A stretch of 64,000 nt of DNA from Pseudomonas veronii (GCF_001439695.1 NZ_JYLL01000030.1:1-64000); one strand, 5' to 3'; positions 43,560 through 52,847 are shown, counted from the stretch's first letter. Notes: generated by a model not told the origin, from the letters alone. Numbers and translations are program-made.

Positions 43560-44978
43560 TCAGATCAATTCGCGAACGTCGATGAAACGACCGTTGACGG
43601 CAGCGGCGGCGGCCATGGCCGGGCTCACCAGGTGAGTACGCCCACCGGCGCCCTGACGCCCTTCGAAGTTACGGTTGGAGGTCGACGCGCAATGCTCGCC
43701 GGACTCCAAGCGGTCCGGGTTCATCGCCAGGCACATGGAGCAGCCCGGTTCACGCCATTCAAAACCGGCTTCGAGGAAGATCTTGTCCAGGCCTTCCGCT
43801 TCGGCCTGGGCCTTCACCAGGCCCGAACCCGGCACCACGATGGCCTGCTTGATGGTCGAGGCGACTTTGCGGCCCTTGGCGATCACTGCCGCGGCGCGCA
43901 GGTCTTCGATCCGCGAGTTGGTGCAGGAACCAATGAACACGCGATCCAACTGAATGTCGGTGATCGCCTGGTTGGCTTTCAAGCCCATGTACTTCAAGGC
44001 GCGCTCGATGGAACCGCGCTTGACCAGGTCGGCTTCCTTGGCCGGGTCCGGCACGTTCTGGTCGACGGCCAAGACCATTTCCGGCGAGGTGCCCCAACTG
44101 ACTTGCGGCTTGATCTGGCTGGCGTCCAGTTCCACCACGGTGTCGAACACGGCATCGGCGTCGGAGACCAGGTCTTTCCAGGCCTCAACGGCGGCATCCC
44201 AGTCGGCGCCTTTGGGGGCGAACGGACGGCCTTTGACGTACTCGACGGTTTTTTCGTCCGCCGCCACCATGCCCACGCGGGCACCGGCTTCGATGGACAT
44301 GTTGCAGATGGTCATGCGGCCTTCGATGGACAGGTCGCGAATGGCGCTGCCGGCGAATTCGATGGCATGGCCGTTACCGCCGGCGGTGCCGATCTTGCCG
44401 ATCACGGCGAGCACGATGTCCTTGGCGGTCACACCGAAAGGCAATTGGCCTTCGACGCGCACCAGCATGTTCTTCATTTTCTTGGCGACCAGGCACTGGG
44501 TGGCGAACACATGTTCCACCTCCGAGGTGCCGATGCCATGGGCCAGGGCGCCGAACGCGCCGTGGGTGGAGGTGTGGGAGTCACCGCAGACCACGGTCAT
44601 GCCGGGCAAGGTCGCGCCCTGCTCCGGGCCGATCACGTGGACGATGCCTTGGCGCACGTCATTCATCTTGAATTCGGTGATGCCGTATTCGTCGCAGTAG
44701 TCGTCGAGGGTCTGCACCTGCAAACGCGACACGGTGTCGACAATGGCGTCGATCCCGCCCTTGCGCTCCGGGGTGGTCGGCACGTTGTGATCCGGGGTGG
44801 CGATGATCGAGTCGACGCGCCAAGGCTTGCGCCCGGCCAGCCGCAGGCCTTCGAACGCTTGGGGCGAGGTCACTTCATGGATGATGTGACGGTCGATATA
44901 GATCAGCGACGAGCCATCGTCGCGCCGTTTCACTTCATGGGAATCCCAAAGCTTGTCGTAAAGCGTTTTGCCGGCCAT
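43560..44978 (-). CDS. leuC: 3-isopropylmalate dehydratase large subunit
   Basis: An aconitase-family enzyme of 472 aa holding a [4Fe-4S] cluster. Cluster Cys residues are in FIGSCTNSRIEDL and EPGCSMCLAMNPD. The early motif is HIIHEVTSPQAFEGLRLAGR. ATG 44978 (MAGKTLYDKLWDSH) is used; the 16 upstream codons are not family sequence. It is divergent from the LysR gene, with a 147-base control region between. Confidence 0.97.
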   Translation of the reverse strand: MAGKTLYDKLWDSHEVKRRDDGSSLIYIDRHIIHEVTSPQAFEGLRLAGRKPWRVDSIIATPDHNVPTTPERKGGIDAIVDTVSRLQVQTLDDYCDEYGITEFKMNDVRQGIVHVIGPEQGATLPGMTVVCGDSHTSTHGAFGALAHGIGTSEVEHVFATQCLVAKKMKNMLVRVEGQLPFGVTAKDIVLAVIGKIGTAGGNGHAIEFAGSAIRDLSIEGRMTICNMSIEAGARVGMVAADEKTVEYVKGRPFAPKGADWDAAVEAWKDLVSDADAVFDTVVELDASQIKPQVSWGTSPEMVLAVDQNVPDPAKEADLVKRGSIERALKYMGLKANQAITDIQLDRVFIGSCTNSRIEDLRAAAVIAKGRKVASTIKQAIVVPGSGLVKAQAEAEGLDKIFLEAGFEWREPGCSMCLAMNPDRLESGEHCASTSNRNFEGRQGAGGRTHLVSPAMAAAAAVNGRFIDVRELI

Positions 44979-45125
44979 CAGTCGGTCCTCATCAGCGGTC
45001 TTTCTATGCCCCGGGTCTTGAGACATTCAATAACCCTTTGGCTTGTGAGGCTGATGGTATGGCGCTACATTAAATAACTCAAATTCATATTTTTTATGCT
45101 TTGGATTACCAACTGGAATACCACA

Positions 45126-46016
45126 ATGGACCTGGCCAACCTCAATGCTTTTATTGCCATCGCTGAGACCGGCAGCTTCTCCGGCGCCGGTGAGCGCCTG
45201 CACCTGACCCAACCGGCCATCAGCAAACGCATTGCCGGCCTCGAGCAGCAACTGAAAGTGCGCCTGTTCGATCGCCTGGGCCGTGAAGTCGGCTTGACCG
45301 AAGCCGGGCGCGCCCTGCTGCCGCGCGCCTATCAGATTCTCAACGTCCTGGACGACACCCGGCGCGCCCTCACCAACCTCACCGGTGAAGTCAGCGGGCG
45401 CCTCACATTGGCCACCAGCCACCACATCGGCCTGCATCGCCTGCCGCCGATCCTGCGCACCTTTACCCGGCAATACCCCAACGTGGCGCTGGATATTCAG
45501 TTTCTTGACTCGGAAGTGGCCTACGAAGAGATCCTGCATGGCCGCGCCGAAGTGGCAGTGATCACCCTGGCGCCCGAGCCGCACAACCTGGTGCGCGCCA
45601 CCCCGGTGTGGGACGACCCGTTGGATTTCGTGGTGGCGCCGGAGCACAGCCTGACCCGCAACGGCTCGGTCACCCTGGCGGACATCGCCGGGCACCCGGC
45701 GGTTTTCCCCGGCGGCAACACCTTTACCCATCACATTGTCAGCCGCCTGTTCGAGGCCCAGGGCCTCACGCCGAACATCGCGATGAGCACGAACTATCTG
45801 GAAACCATCAAAATGATGGTGTCCATCGGCTTGGCGTGGAGCGTATTACCGCGCACCATGCTCGACGATCAGGTGACAAGTATCGCTTTGCCGGGCATAC
45901 AACTCAGTCGCCAGCTAGGCTATATCGTGCATACCGAAAGGACACTGTCGAACGCTGCGCGGGCTTTTATGAGCCTCTTGGATGCACAGGTCGAGCTGCC
46001 AGGGACACCGGCATGA
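45126..46016 (+). CDS. LysR-family transcriptional regulator
   Basis: A 296-aa LysR-type regulator. The N-terminal winged helix is LNAFIAIAETGSFSGAGERL with LTQPAISKRIAGLEQQL. A substrate-binding-like effector domain follows from about residue 90. It is divergent from leuC, so it probably controls leuCD (isopropylmalate could be the effector) and itself. This is an inference from position. ATG 45126 is the family start. Confidence 0.9.
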   Translation: MDLANLNAFIAIAETGSFSGAGERLHLTQPAISKRIAGLEQQLKVRLFDRLGREVGLTEAGRALLPRAYQILNVLDDTRRALTNLTGEVSGRLTLATSHHIGLHRLPPILRTFTRQYPNVALDIQFLDSEVAYEEILHGRAEVAVITLAPEPHNLVRATPVWDDPLDFVVAPEHSLTRNGSVTLADIAGHPAVFPGGNTFTHHIVSRLFEAQGLTPNIAMSTNYLETIKMMVSIGLAWSVLPRTMLDDQVTSIALPGIQLSRQLGYIVHTERTLSNAARAFMSLLDAQVELPGTPA

Positions 46017-46082
46017 AGCTGTGCGGCCTCAAGGCCTGAATAAAACCGCGCCGAACGCCCATCGAGCCAAGGCTTTTTGATA

Positions 46083-49000
46083 ATGCGCAATCCCGTCGAC
46101 CCTATGCCACCCCTGCCCCGCATTTACGCCCTGGACCCTGAAGAGGCGGAACAAAGCTGGGACAGCGCCCCGCAACTGCTGGCAGCGCTCAACGCTGCAC
46201 GGCTGGGTGCATGGTGCTGGGAAATCGATACCGGGCGTATCAGTTGGTCGCGGGGCACCCAGGCGCTGTTCGGCTTCGACCCGCGCCAACCGTTGCCCAA
46301 GGATCTGGAGTACCTGGACCTGCTCGCGCCGCAAGACCGCGCCCGGGTGATACGCGCGTTTCACGCGGTGCTGGCCGGCGAGCCGTTCGAGCAGGCCATG
46401 CACCACCACATCCAGTGGCCGGATGGCAGCCAGCACTGGCTGGAAATCAACGGCAGCCTGGCGCCGGACAAAACCGGCCGGCGCCGCATGATCGGCGTGA
46501 TCCGCGAGACCACCCGCCAGCGCGAACGGGAACACGCCCTCAGCCACTCCGAAAAGCGCTTCGCCACGCTGTTTCACTTGTGCCCGAACATGGTCCTGCT
46601 CACCCGCCAGTCCGACGGCTTGATCAGCGAAGCCAACCAGTACTTCCAGATCCTCTTCGGCTGGCCGGTCGCCGACGCCATCGGTCGCACCACCCTGGAC
46701 CTCGGCCTGTGGCTCCACCCTGAACAGCGTGCGCAGTTGGTCAGGGCCACCCAGCGCAAGGGCGAACCCATCACCATGGAAGTGCAATTCTGTGCCAGCA
46801 ACGGGCAGATCCACGATGGCACGCTCTGCGCGCAGAAGGTCGAGCTGGACGGCGAGGCCTACCTGATCAGCACCTTTCTCGACACCACCGAGCGCAAAAA
46901 CGCCGAGCAAGCCTTGAAAGACAGCCAGGAGCGCCTGGACCTGGCCCTGGACTCCGCGCAATTGGGCACCTGGGACTGGCACATTCCCACCGGCATGCTC
47001 TACGGCTCGGCCCGCGCCGCCCAACTGCACGGCCTGCCGGCGGAAGCGTTCCATGAATCGTTCGAGGCGTTTTTCGAGGGCATGCCCAAGGAAGAGCGCG
47101 AGAATATGCGCAACGCCTATCGCACCCTGCGCGAAGGCCCGGCCGGCAACTATCAGCTGACTTACCGTGTACAACTGGAAGACGGCAGCCCGCGCTACCT
47201 GGAAAGCCGCGCACGCCTGTACCGCGACGAAAAAGGCGCGCCACTGCGCATGGCCGGCACCCTGCTGGACATCACCGACCAGGTCGAGCGCGAACAACGC
47301 CTGAGCGCCTCCGAAGAAAAATTCGCCAGCCTGTTCCAGGCCAGCCCCGACCCGATCTGCGTCACCCGCCTGGACAACGGCGAGTTCATCGAGATCAACC
47401 CCGCGTTCACCCAGACCTTTGGCTGGACGGCCGCCGAAGTGATCAACATGAGCGCCGAACAGATCGGCTTGTGGGACGAGTCGAGCCAGCGCCTGCAACG
47501 CATCGAACAGGTGATTCGCGACCAGGCGCTGAACAACGTGGCGATCATCGCGCACCACAAAAGCGGCCAGGCCCTGACCTGCGTGATTTCCAGCCGGATG
47601 ATCAAGGTCGGCGACCAGCCGTGCATCGTCACCACCCTGCGCGACATTACCCAGCAGCAACGCTCCGAGGCCGCGCTGAAGGCCAGCGAAGAAAAATTCG
47701 CCAAGGCCTTCCATTCCAGCCCCGACGCGATCTCCATCACCGAACACGACACCGGCCGCTATGTGGAGGTGAACGACGGGTTCTGCCGCTTGACCGGTTT
47801 TCGTGCCGAAGATGTCATCGGCCTGACGCTGTACCAGGTCGGCATCTGGGCCGATGAAAACCAGCGCGCGGTGCTGCTGGCCGAACTGCAACTCAAAGGC
47901 CGTATCCGCCATTTGGAAATGCTCTGGCACAACAAGCGCGGCGATGTGCTGGCGGTGGAGGTTTCAGTCGAGCCGATCACCCTCAACGAAACCCCTTGCC
48001 TGTTGCTGACCGCGCGGGATGTGAGCCTGTTGAAAAACGCCCAGGCGCAGATCCGCCACCTGGCCTACCACGACCCGCTGACCAACCTGCCCAACCGCGC
48101 ACTGCTGATGGACCGCCTGAGCCAGCAGATCGCCCTGCTCAAGCGCCATAACCTGCGCGGTGCATTGCTGTTTCTCGACCTCGACCACTTCAAGCACATC
48201 AATGATTCCCTCGGTCACCCGGTGGGCGACACCGTGCTGAAAATCGTCACCGCGCGCCTCGAAGCCAGCGTGCGTATGGAAGATACCGTGGCGCGCCTGG
48301 GCGGCGATGAGTTCGTGGTGCTGCTCAGCGGCCTGGATGGCACGCGCACCGAAGTCAGCGCCCAGGTTCAGGAACTGGCCGACACCCTGCGTGAATTGCT
48401 CTCCGAACCGATGTTCCTCGACGGCCAACGCCTGCAAGTCACGCCGAGCATCGGTGTGGCGCTGATCCCCGATCATGGCTCGACCCCGGCCGACCTGCTC
48501 AAACGTGCCGACATCGCGCTGTACCGCGCCAAGGATTCGGGGCGCAACGCCACGCAGATGTTCCACAACAGCATGCAGAAAACCGCCAGCGAACGCCTGC
48601 GCATGGAAACCGACCTGCGCCTGGCCCTGTCACGCGGCGAATTCAGCGTGCATTACCAACCCCAGGTGGACGCGCGCGGCAATAAGATCGTCGGCGCCGA
48701 GGCCCTGGTGCGCTGGCAGCATCCGCAACTGGGCGCGCAAGCGCCGTCCGAATTCATCAAGGTGCTGGAAGACAGCGGCCTGATCCTCGAAGTCGGCACC
48801 TGGATACTCGATGAAGCGTGCGCCGCCTTCGAGCAGTTGATCAAAGAAGGCAAGGTGGACCCGCTGAATTTCAGCCTGTGCGTGAACATCAGCCCCCGGC
48901 AGTTCCGCCAGAACGACTTTGTCGAACGGGTCGAGCACAGCCTCAAGCGGCATTCACTGCCTTACTGCCTGCTGAAACTGGAAATCACTGAAGGCATCGT

Positions 49001-49361
49001 GATCCAGAACCTGGATGACACCATCAGCAAAATGCGTCGCCTGAAAAAGCTCGGTGTGAGTTTTGCGATGGACGACTTCGGCACCGGTTACTCATCGCTC
49101 ACCTACCTCAAGCGCTTGCCGGTGGATGCGCTGAAGATCGACCAGTCATTCGTGCGCGATGCCACCCACGACCCCAACGACGCCGAAATCATCCGCGCCA
49201 TTGTGGCCATGGCGCGCAGCTTGAACCTGGAAGTGATCGCCGAAGGCGTCGAAACCCCGGAGCAACTGGCGTTCCTGCAAAAGCTGGGCTGCCACTTGTT
49301 CCAGGGCTATTTGCACAGCCGGCCCTTACCGATAGAAGGGTTCAGGCTCTTGCTGGATTGA
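46083..49361 (+). CDS. Multi-PAS GGDEF-EAL cyclic-di-GMP enzyme
   Basis: A 1092-aa sensor. Four or more PAS/PAC segments span about residues 40-650, several with the repeated start SEEKFA.LF..SPD. No transmembrane segment is evident, so it is cytoplasmic. The GGDEF domain keeps the active loop (GGDEF, 740-744) and the inhibitory I-site RMED (731-734). The EAL domain keeps EAL (873-875), N of NISPRQF, EITEG, DDFGTGYSS, the Lys of KIDQSF, EGVET and the Gln of FQGYL. Both synthesis and breakdown of cyclic-di-GMP therefore look possible. ATG 46083 is used; TTG 46077 is an alternative. It ends 3 bases from the convergent gene at 49365. Confidence 0.95.
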   Translation: MRNPVDPMPPLPRIYALDPEEAEQSWDSAPQLLAALNAARLGAWCWEIDTGRISWSRGTQALFGFDPRQPLPKDLEYLDLLAPQDRARVIRAFHAVLAGEPFEQAMHHHIQWPDGSQHWLEINGSLAPDKTGRRRMIGVIRETTRQREREHALSHSEKRFATLFHLCPNMVLLTRQSDGLISEANQYFQILFGWPVADAIGRTTLDLGLWLHPEQRAQLVRATQRKGEPITMEVQFCASNGQIHDGTLCAQKVELDGEAYLISTFLDTTERKNAEQALKDSQERLDLALDSAQLGTWDWHIPTGMLYGSARAAQLHGLPAEAFHESFEAFFEGMPKEERENMRNAYRTLREGPAGNYQLTYRVQLEDGSPRYLESRARLYRDEKGAPLRMAGTLLDITDQVEREQRLSASEEKFASLFQASPDPICVTRLDNGEFIEINPAFTQTFGWTAAEVINMSAEQIGLWDESSQRLQRIEQVIRDQALNNVAIIAHHKSGQALTCVISSRMIKVGDQPCIVTTLRDITQQQRSEAALKASEEKFAKAFHSSPDAISITEHDTGRYVEVNDGFCRLTGFRAEDVIGLTLYQVGIWADENQRAVLLAELQLKGRIRHLEMLWHNKRGDVLAVEVSVEPITLNETPCLLLTARDVSLLKNAQAQIRHLAYHDPLTNLPNRALLMDRLSQQIALLKRHNLRGALLFLDLDHFKHINDSLGHPVGDTVLKIVTARLEASVRMEDTVARLGGDEFVVLLSGLDGTRTEVSAQVQELADTLRELLSEPMFLDGQRLQVTPSIGVALIPDHGSTPADLLKRADIALYRAKDSGRNATQMFHNSMQKTASERLRMETDLRLALSRGEFSVHYQPQVDARGNKIVGAEALVRWQHPQLGAQAPSEFIKVLEDSGLILEVGTWILDEACAAFEQLIKEGKVDPLNFSLCVNISPRQFRQNDFVERVEHSLKRHSLPYCLLKLEITEGIVIQNLDDTISKMRRLKKLGVSFAMDDFGTGYSSLTYLKRLPVDALKIDQSFVRDATHDPNDAEIIRAIVAMARSLNLEVIAEGVETPEQLAFLQKLGCHLFQGYLHSRPLPIEGFRLLLD

Positions 49362-49364
49362 GGC

Positions 49365-50645
49365 TCAGACCAGCTTCAGGGCCCGGAACCCCGAACTCAT
49401 CCAGCGCGATGAGGCCAGGTCCTGCTTTTTTCCATAGAAATCCAGCGCCCCATCGATCACCGCCACCGAATGCCAGTTGTCTGCCAGGGTGCCGATCGCC
49501 CCGTTGGCCAACTCTGCGACCGTGCTTTCACGCACGTAGCCAAACAACCCCAGGCGGCGCAGCGCTTCGCCAGGGTACTCGCCATCGTTGAGGGTTTGCA
49601 GAGCCGTCGTGTAACTCTGGCGGGCACGAAAATCGTTGTTCTCGATCTGCGCGCGCTTGGCACTGACTGCGTACAAAAAGTGCGCGGCATTCAGCAACTG
49701 TCGATTATTGCCATGAAAGTTCGACTCGGCGGCAGCCTGGCGCACTTCCTCGTGGGTCAGTTGCAACCGGAAGGCATCTCGCATGACCACGTCAAACCCC
49801 GTCGGCGTGATTTGAACCTGCTTATAGATCGCCCTCGGGTCTTGCCCGAACCGGATCATCGCCGCCTTGATCGCCGAGACCGTGACGCAATTGCCTTCGA
49901 CCCCCTGGTAAAACCCGCTCCAGATGTCCGCGGGCCGGACGCTCGCGACCACAGGGGCGGCGCCGCGATTGCTCGGCGGCGGCAGTTGATCATCGAACAA
50001 GACATACCCATAGCCCCGATCAGCCGTTCGTGGTGTCCCGCCATCATGCCTGACCCCCTCGCGCACCAGCGCCGACCCGCGGTTATGGGTCTCCAGCACC
50101 CCTACCGCGCCCTTGCCCGCCATATCGCTCACCGGGACGAACTGCGACAGGCCGAACACCCCCATGCCTTGCAGACAACGCTGGGTGGTCTCGCCCTCGA
50201 GCGTCTTTGCCAAGGCGGCTTCGAACGTGGCATAGCCCCCGGTCAGTTGCTTGCGTTTGACAAAGGCGGCAAACATGAAATTGGCATCCTTTACCACGCC
50301 GCTGTCCGCCCCCGTGAAGCGGGAAGCCTGCGACGCCTGCTGCAACTCCTGGCGGGACAGGTGCAGCTTGAACTCATCCTTCATCGTGACGTCGTACCCA
50401 TCGCCCGAGGGTAGCAACTCGTTAAACATCGCGGCTGGGCGCTGACCGAACGTCATCATCATCAACTTGATCACCGCCGCGTGGCTGCTGCAATCAAAAC
50501 TCTCGCCGAAGCGCCGCTCGCTCGTGTGGAATGCCGAAGCGATATCAGCCGGCCTTTCACCTGCGGGTTTCACCGGAAATACGGGAGAAGCCCCGCGCTG
50601 CTGGGCCGTTTCGATCATCGAACGGCTAGCTGTGGAGATATACAT
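49365..50645 (-). CDS. Candidate type III effector with duplicated calpain-like Cys-His domain
   Basis: An unfamiliar 426-aa protein. Residues 238-410 form a domain also found in the next gene (50753). It holds QGVEGNCVTVSAIKAAM (Cys253), like the Cys helix of calpain/papain folds (QG..GDCW..AAI), and NWHSVAVIDG (His392, Asp398). Residues 32-200 are a diverged copy with Cys52 at the matching place, but Gly190 where His is expected, so this half is probably inactive. The N-terminus has 7 Ser in the first 50 residues, Ile at position 3, and the first acidic residue at 12, close to P. syringae effector rules. No signal peptide is present. It is third in a putative operon behind the hrp box at 52950. 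Its stop is 3 bases from the GGDEF-EAL stop. Function is inferred. Confidence 0.75.
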   Translation of the reverse strand: MYISTASRSMIETAQQRGASPVFPVKPAGERPADIASAFHTSERRFGESFDCSSHAAVIKLMMMTFGQRPAAMFNELLPSGDGYDVTMKDEFKLHLSRQELQQASQASRFTGADSGVVKDANFMFAAFVKRKQLTGGYATFEAALAKTLEGETTQRCLQGMGVFGLSQFVPVSDMAGKGAVGVLETHNRGSALVREGVRHDGGTPRTADRGYGYVLFDDQLPPPSNRGAAPVVASVRPADIWSGFYQGVEGNCVTVSAIKAAMIRFGQDPRAIYKQVQITPTGFDVVMRDAFRLQLTHEEVRQAAAESNFHGNNRQLLNAAHFLYAVSAKRAQIENNDFRARQSYTTALQTLNDGEYPGEALRRLGLFGYVRESTVAELANGAIGTLADNWHSVAVIDGALDFYGKKQDLASSRWMSSGFRALKLV

Positions 50646-50752
50646 GCACTGGGTTCCTGACGCTTGTAAAAAATAAGCGGCCGAACGGGCAGCCAGGTTT
50701 GCGCTGACTGCCCCGTTCGCAGCCCTTCAATTCAACGGATTCACCAATAGGG

Positions 50753-51712
50753 CTATGGCACCAGAGCTATGGCATCGCCGTGCGTGGGCGCTTTTCCCTG
50801 TCGCCCCCATAGCTCTTCGCGACCGTTGATGACCGCCACCGAATGCCGGGCCCGATTGCACATGCCCAACTGCCCCTTGGCGAGTTCACGCACGGGGACC
50901 CTCTTCATGTGCTTGCTCAGCCCCAGCCGCTTCAACCCCTCCCCCGGCCCTCGCTCATCCTCGCCATCATTCAGGCTGCGGATCGCCGCACCGAAACTGC
51001 GTGCCGCCCTGCCATCGTTGTTTTCGTCCTGGGCACGCTTGGCGCTGATCGCGAAAAGAAATTGCGCGTCTTTGAGCATCTCTTTGTCAGCCCCGACAAA
51101 TTTTGCCCCACGCGCACCTTCGGCGAGCTCCCGGTCCGTCAGGTTGACAGTTACGTCATCGCGCATGACCACGTGATAACCACGCTCGGTTTTTTTCACC
51201 TCCTTGAAAATATCCGTAGGGCTTTGGCCAAACTGGTACATCGCCGCCTTGATGGCCGATACCGTCACGCAGTTGCCATCCGGCCCTTGGCGAAAGCCGC
51301 TCCAGATATTGTCGGGCTTCGCGCCGTTGCGCTTCTTCGAAAGGCCCGCGATCATCGCCGCAGGCTCGGGTTTTGGCGGCGCAGGCGCAGGCACCACAGG
51401 CGTAGTGACCTCCGGCCGCGATGGGGATATTCCCGGCAGCGGCTTCTCTTTGTTATCAGAGACCAAGTTAATCAGCTGAGTCAAAAACGAAGTAAACAGC
51501 GTCATTAACTTATCGAGCGGCTCTGAATTATTCGCCACGCCATGAGTGTTTTCCCGCACGTGCTCCAGTACCCCCTGGCTCGCCGGAGACGGCACACTCA
51601 AGAAACCGCTTAATTGCGCAAACTGTTCATTTTTTGCTTTCATGGAATCGACAGGAAGTACCTGACGAACATCCACAACACGCGCAATATTATTAATTGA
51701 ACAACATGACAT
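50753..51712 (-). CDS. Candidate type III effector with one calpain-like Cys-His domain
   Basis: A 319-aa protein not recognised by name. Residues 1-130 are a Ser-rich, Pro-rich region with an amphipathic stretch (LDKLMTLFTSFLTQLINLV, 66-84), comparable to the helix in the gene upstream. Residues 132-310 match the C-terminal domain of the 49365 gene: RQGPDGNCVTVSAIKAAM (Cys148), then AKRAQ.ENND, and RHSVAVINGREELW (His290, Asn296). The spacing Cys to His is 142, against 139 in its paralogue. The first 12 residues have no Asp/Glu, and there are 7 Ser in the first 50. ATG 51712 follows GGAGG. It lies 88 bases after the Pro-Thr protein gene. Confidence 0.75.
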   Translation of the reverse strand: MSCCSINNIARVVDVRQVLPVDSMKAKNEQFAQLSGFLSVPSPASQGVLEHVRENTHGVANNSEPLDKLMTLFTSFLTQLINLVSDNKEKPLPGISPSRPEVTTPVVPAPAPPKPEPAAMIAGLSKKRNGAKPDNIWSGFRQGPDGNCVTVSAIKAAMYQFGQSPTDIFKEVKKTERGYHVVMRDDVTVNLTDRELAEGARGAKFVGADKEMLKDAQFLFAISAKRAQDENNDGRAARSFGAAIRSLNDGEDERGPGEGLKRLGLSKHMKRVPVRELAKGQLGMCNRARHSVAVINGREELWGRQGKAPTHGDAIALVP

Positions 51713-51800
51713 ACGGGCCTCCACTTGCAGGCACTTCCCGGAACATCAGCCCCAAAGAAGTGCACATCCAGTTCAATACGTATAAAGGAAGTTGCTGACG

Positions 51801-52847
51801 TCAGGCTCTGAATGCAGGCCGGCGGCTGGTCCGCCAGTCGCGCATATCAGATTGAGGTTCAGCCGGGCCGGGACTGGTTATATCCGGGGTAGGCGTATCT
51901 GGTTGTGGTTGTGGCTGTGGTTGTGGCTGTGGTTGTGGCGTGATCGCCGGTACTTCCGGGGTGGCCGGTCGCGGCTTGACCTCAAGCGCATGCACACCCG
52001 GCTTGGGTGCCGGCATGACCTCCGGCGTAGGTGTGTGCTTGTGCGTAGGCGTGGGCGTAGGCGTGGGCGTGTGCGTAGGCATGGGCGTAGGCATGGGCGT
52101 AGGCATGGGCGTAGGCGTGTGCGTGTGCGTAGGCATGGGCATAGGCGTAGGCATGGGCGTAGGCGCAGGCGTGTGCGTGTGCGTAGGCATGGGCATGGGC
52201 ATGGGCGTAGGCGTGTGCGTAGGCGTAGGCATGGGCGTAGGCGTGTGCGTAGGCGTGTGCACAGGCACTACTTCAACCTTGCGAGCGGCTTCCGGCATCG
52301 GCATGACGCGAGGTAAAACCGCTGCCGCATTCGGTTTCGTTTCGCCGCTCAGCGCCTTCGTATCGGGGCAATGACAATGACCGACGTTAACGTTCACTTG
52401 CACCTGATTGTCGGCATCCTTGATCACGGAGGCAGCGGATTGATGCATGTGGGGTGACATCGGAAGAGCCGGCTGGCCTCGCCGATCAGCCGTCAATGCG
52501 AGGTGTCCAGGCTTCTCCGGCAGCTTGCTCGCGTCCACTGGAATGGCGGGCGTTTTATCCGCCCCAGGCAACATGCCGGACACCATGTTCCGCCCCGAAA
52601 ACATCTCACGCACGGTTTTGACAACCTGCTCCAGCATGTCAAGCAAGCGTGCAAGCCCGCCTGTCTCGATTGTCATGTTGCTGTTCGAAACCTTGAAAGG
52701 GTCATGAGGCATGCCAGGGTGAGCCACAGTCGTATTGGCCCCCAATGTGCCGGTTTGCGTGAAGGTTTTCGACATGGATGGCGACAACCGCTCCATGGAT
52801 GTTGTATCGCCGTTGAACAAAGGTGAATGATTAATCGATAGCGACAT
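51801..52847 (-). CDS. Pro-Thr repeat protein, first gene of the hrp-box operon, candidate secreted effector/harpin-like
   Basis: A 348-aa protein with no known domain. The start is MSLSINHSPLFNG: Leu at position 3, no acidic residue among the first 12, and 7 Ser in 50, an exact fit to the P. syringae type III signal pattern. Residues 61-88 form an amphipathic helix (LARLLDMLEQVVKTVREMF). Residues 197-275 are almost only Pro, Thr, Met and His in PTPMPT/HTPT repeats, and 304-316 are (PQ)n. A CHC motif is at 158-160. The tail is basic (DWRTSRRPAFRA). ATG 52847 follows AAGGAA; the hrp box is 103 bases further up. Such extended Pro-rich rods occur in exported surface or injected proteins. Function is inferred only from context. 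Confidence 0.72.
   Translation of the reverse strand: MSLSINHSPLFNGDTTSMERLSPSMSKTFTQTGTLGANTTVAHPGMPHDPFKVSNSNMTIETGGLARLLDMLEQVVKTVREMFSGRNMVSGMLPGADKTPAIPVDASKLPEKPGHLALTADRRGQPALPMSPHMHQSAASVIKDADNQVQVNVNVGHCHCPDTKALSGETKPNAAAVLPRVMPMPEAARKVEVVPVHTPTHTPTPMPTPTHTPTPMPMPMPTHTHTPAPTPMPTPMPMPTHTHTPTPMPTPMPTPMPTHTPTPTPTPTHKHTPTPEVMPAPKPGVHALEVKPRPATPEVPAITPQPQPQPQPQPQPDTPTPDITSPGPAEPQSDMRDWRTSRRPAFRA
51900..51938 (-). repeat. Pro-Gln dipeptide repeat (GGTTGT/GGCTGT hexamers)
   Basis: About six alternating six-base units GGTTGT/GGCTGT (plus-strand reading) encode (PQ)n, in frame with the Pro-Thr repeat protein. Such runs are open to length change by slippage. Confidence 0.85.
52023..52259 (-). 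repeat. Pro-Thr/Met/His coding minisatellite
   Basis: The plus strand is built from interspersed six-base units GTAGGC, ATGGGC, GTGGGC and GTGTGC for about 237 bases. All unit lengths are multiples of three, so gain or loss keeps the frame of the Pro-Thr repeat protein (residues 197-275). The internal order suggests 12- to 18-base duplications. Confidence 0.9.

Noticed and set aside
43428..45077. A 549-residue open frame opposite leuC
   Set aside because: The same kind of codon-bias shadow. leuC on the minus strand has full-length family similarity.
46029..47930. A 633-residue frame opposite the PAS-GGDEF-EAL gene
   Set aside because: It has shadow composition (Gly/Gln/Val/Asp runs), no start context and no domain.
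50619..50661. A second hrp-box-like match, GGAACC-N16-CCACAGC, on the minus strand at the start of the 49365 gene
   Set aside because: It overlaps the ribosome site and the first codons of that gene, the last base breaks CCACNNA, and no ribosome site follows before the next ATG. It is probably chance, although a leaderless internal promoter cannot be excluded.
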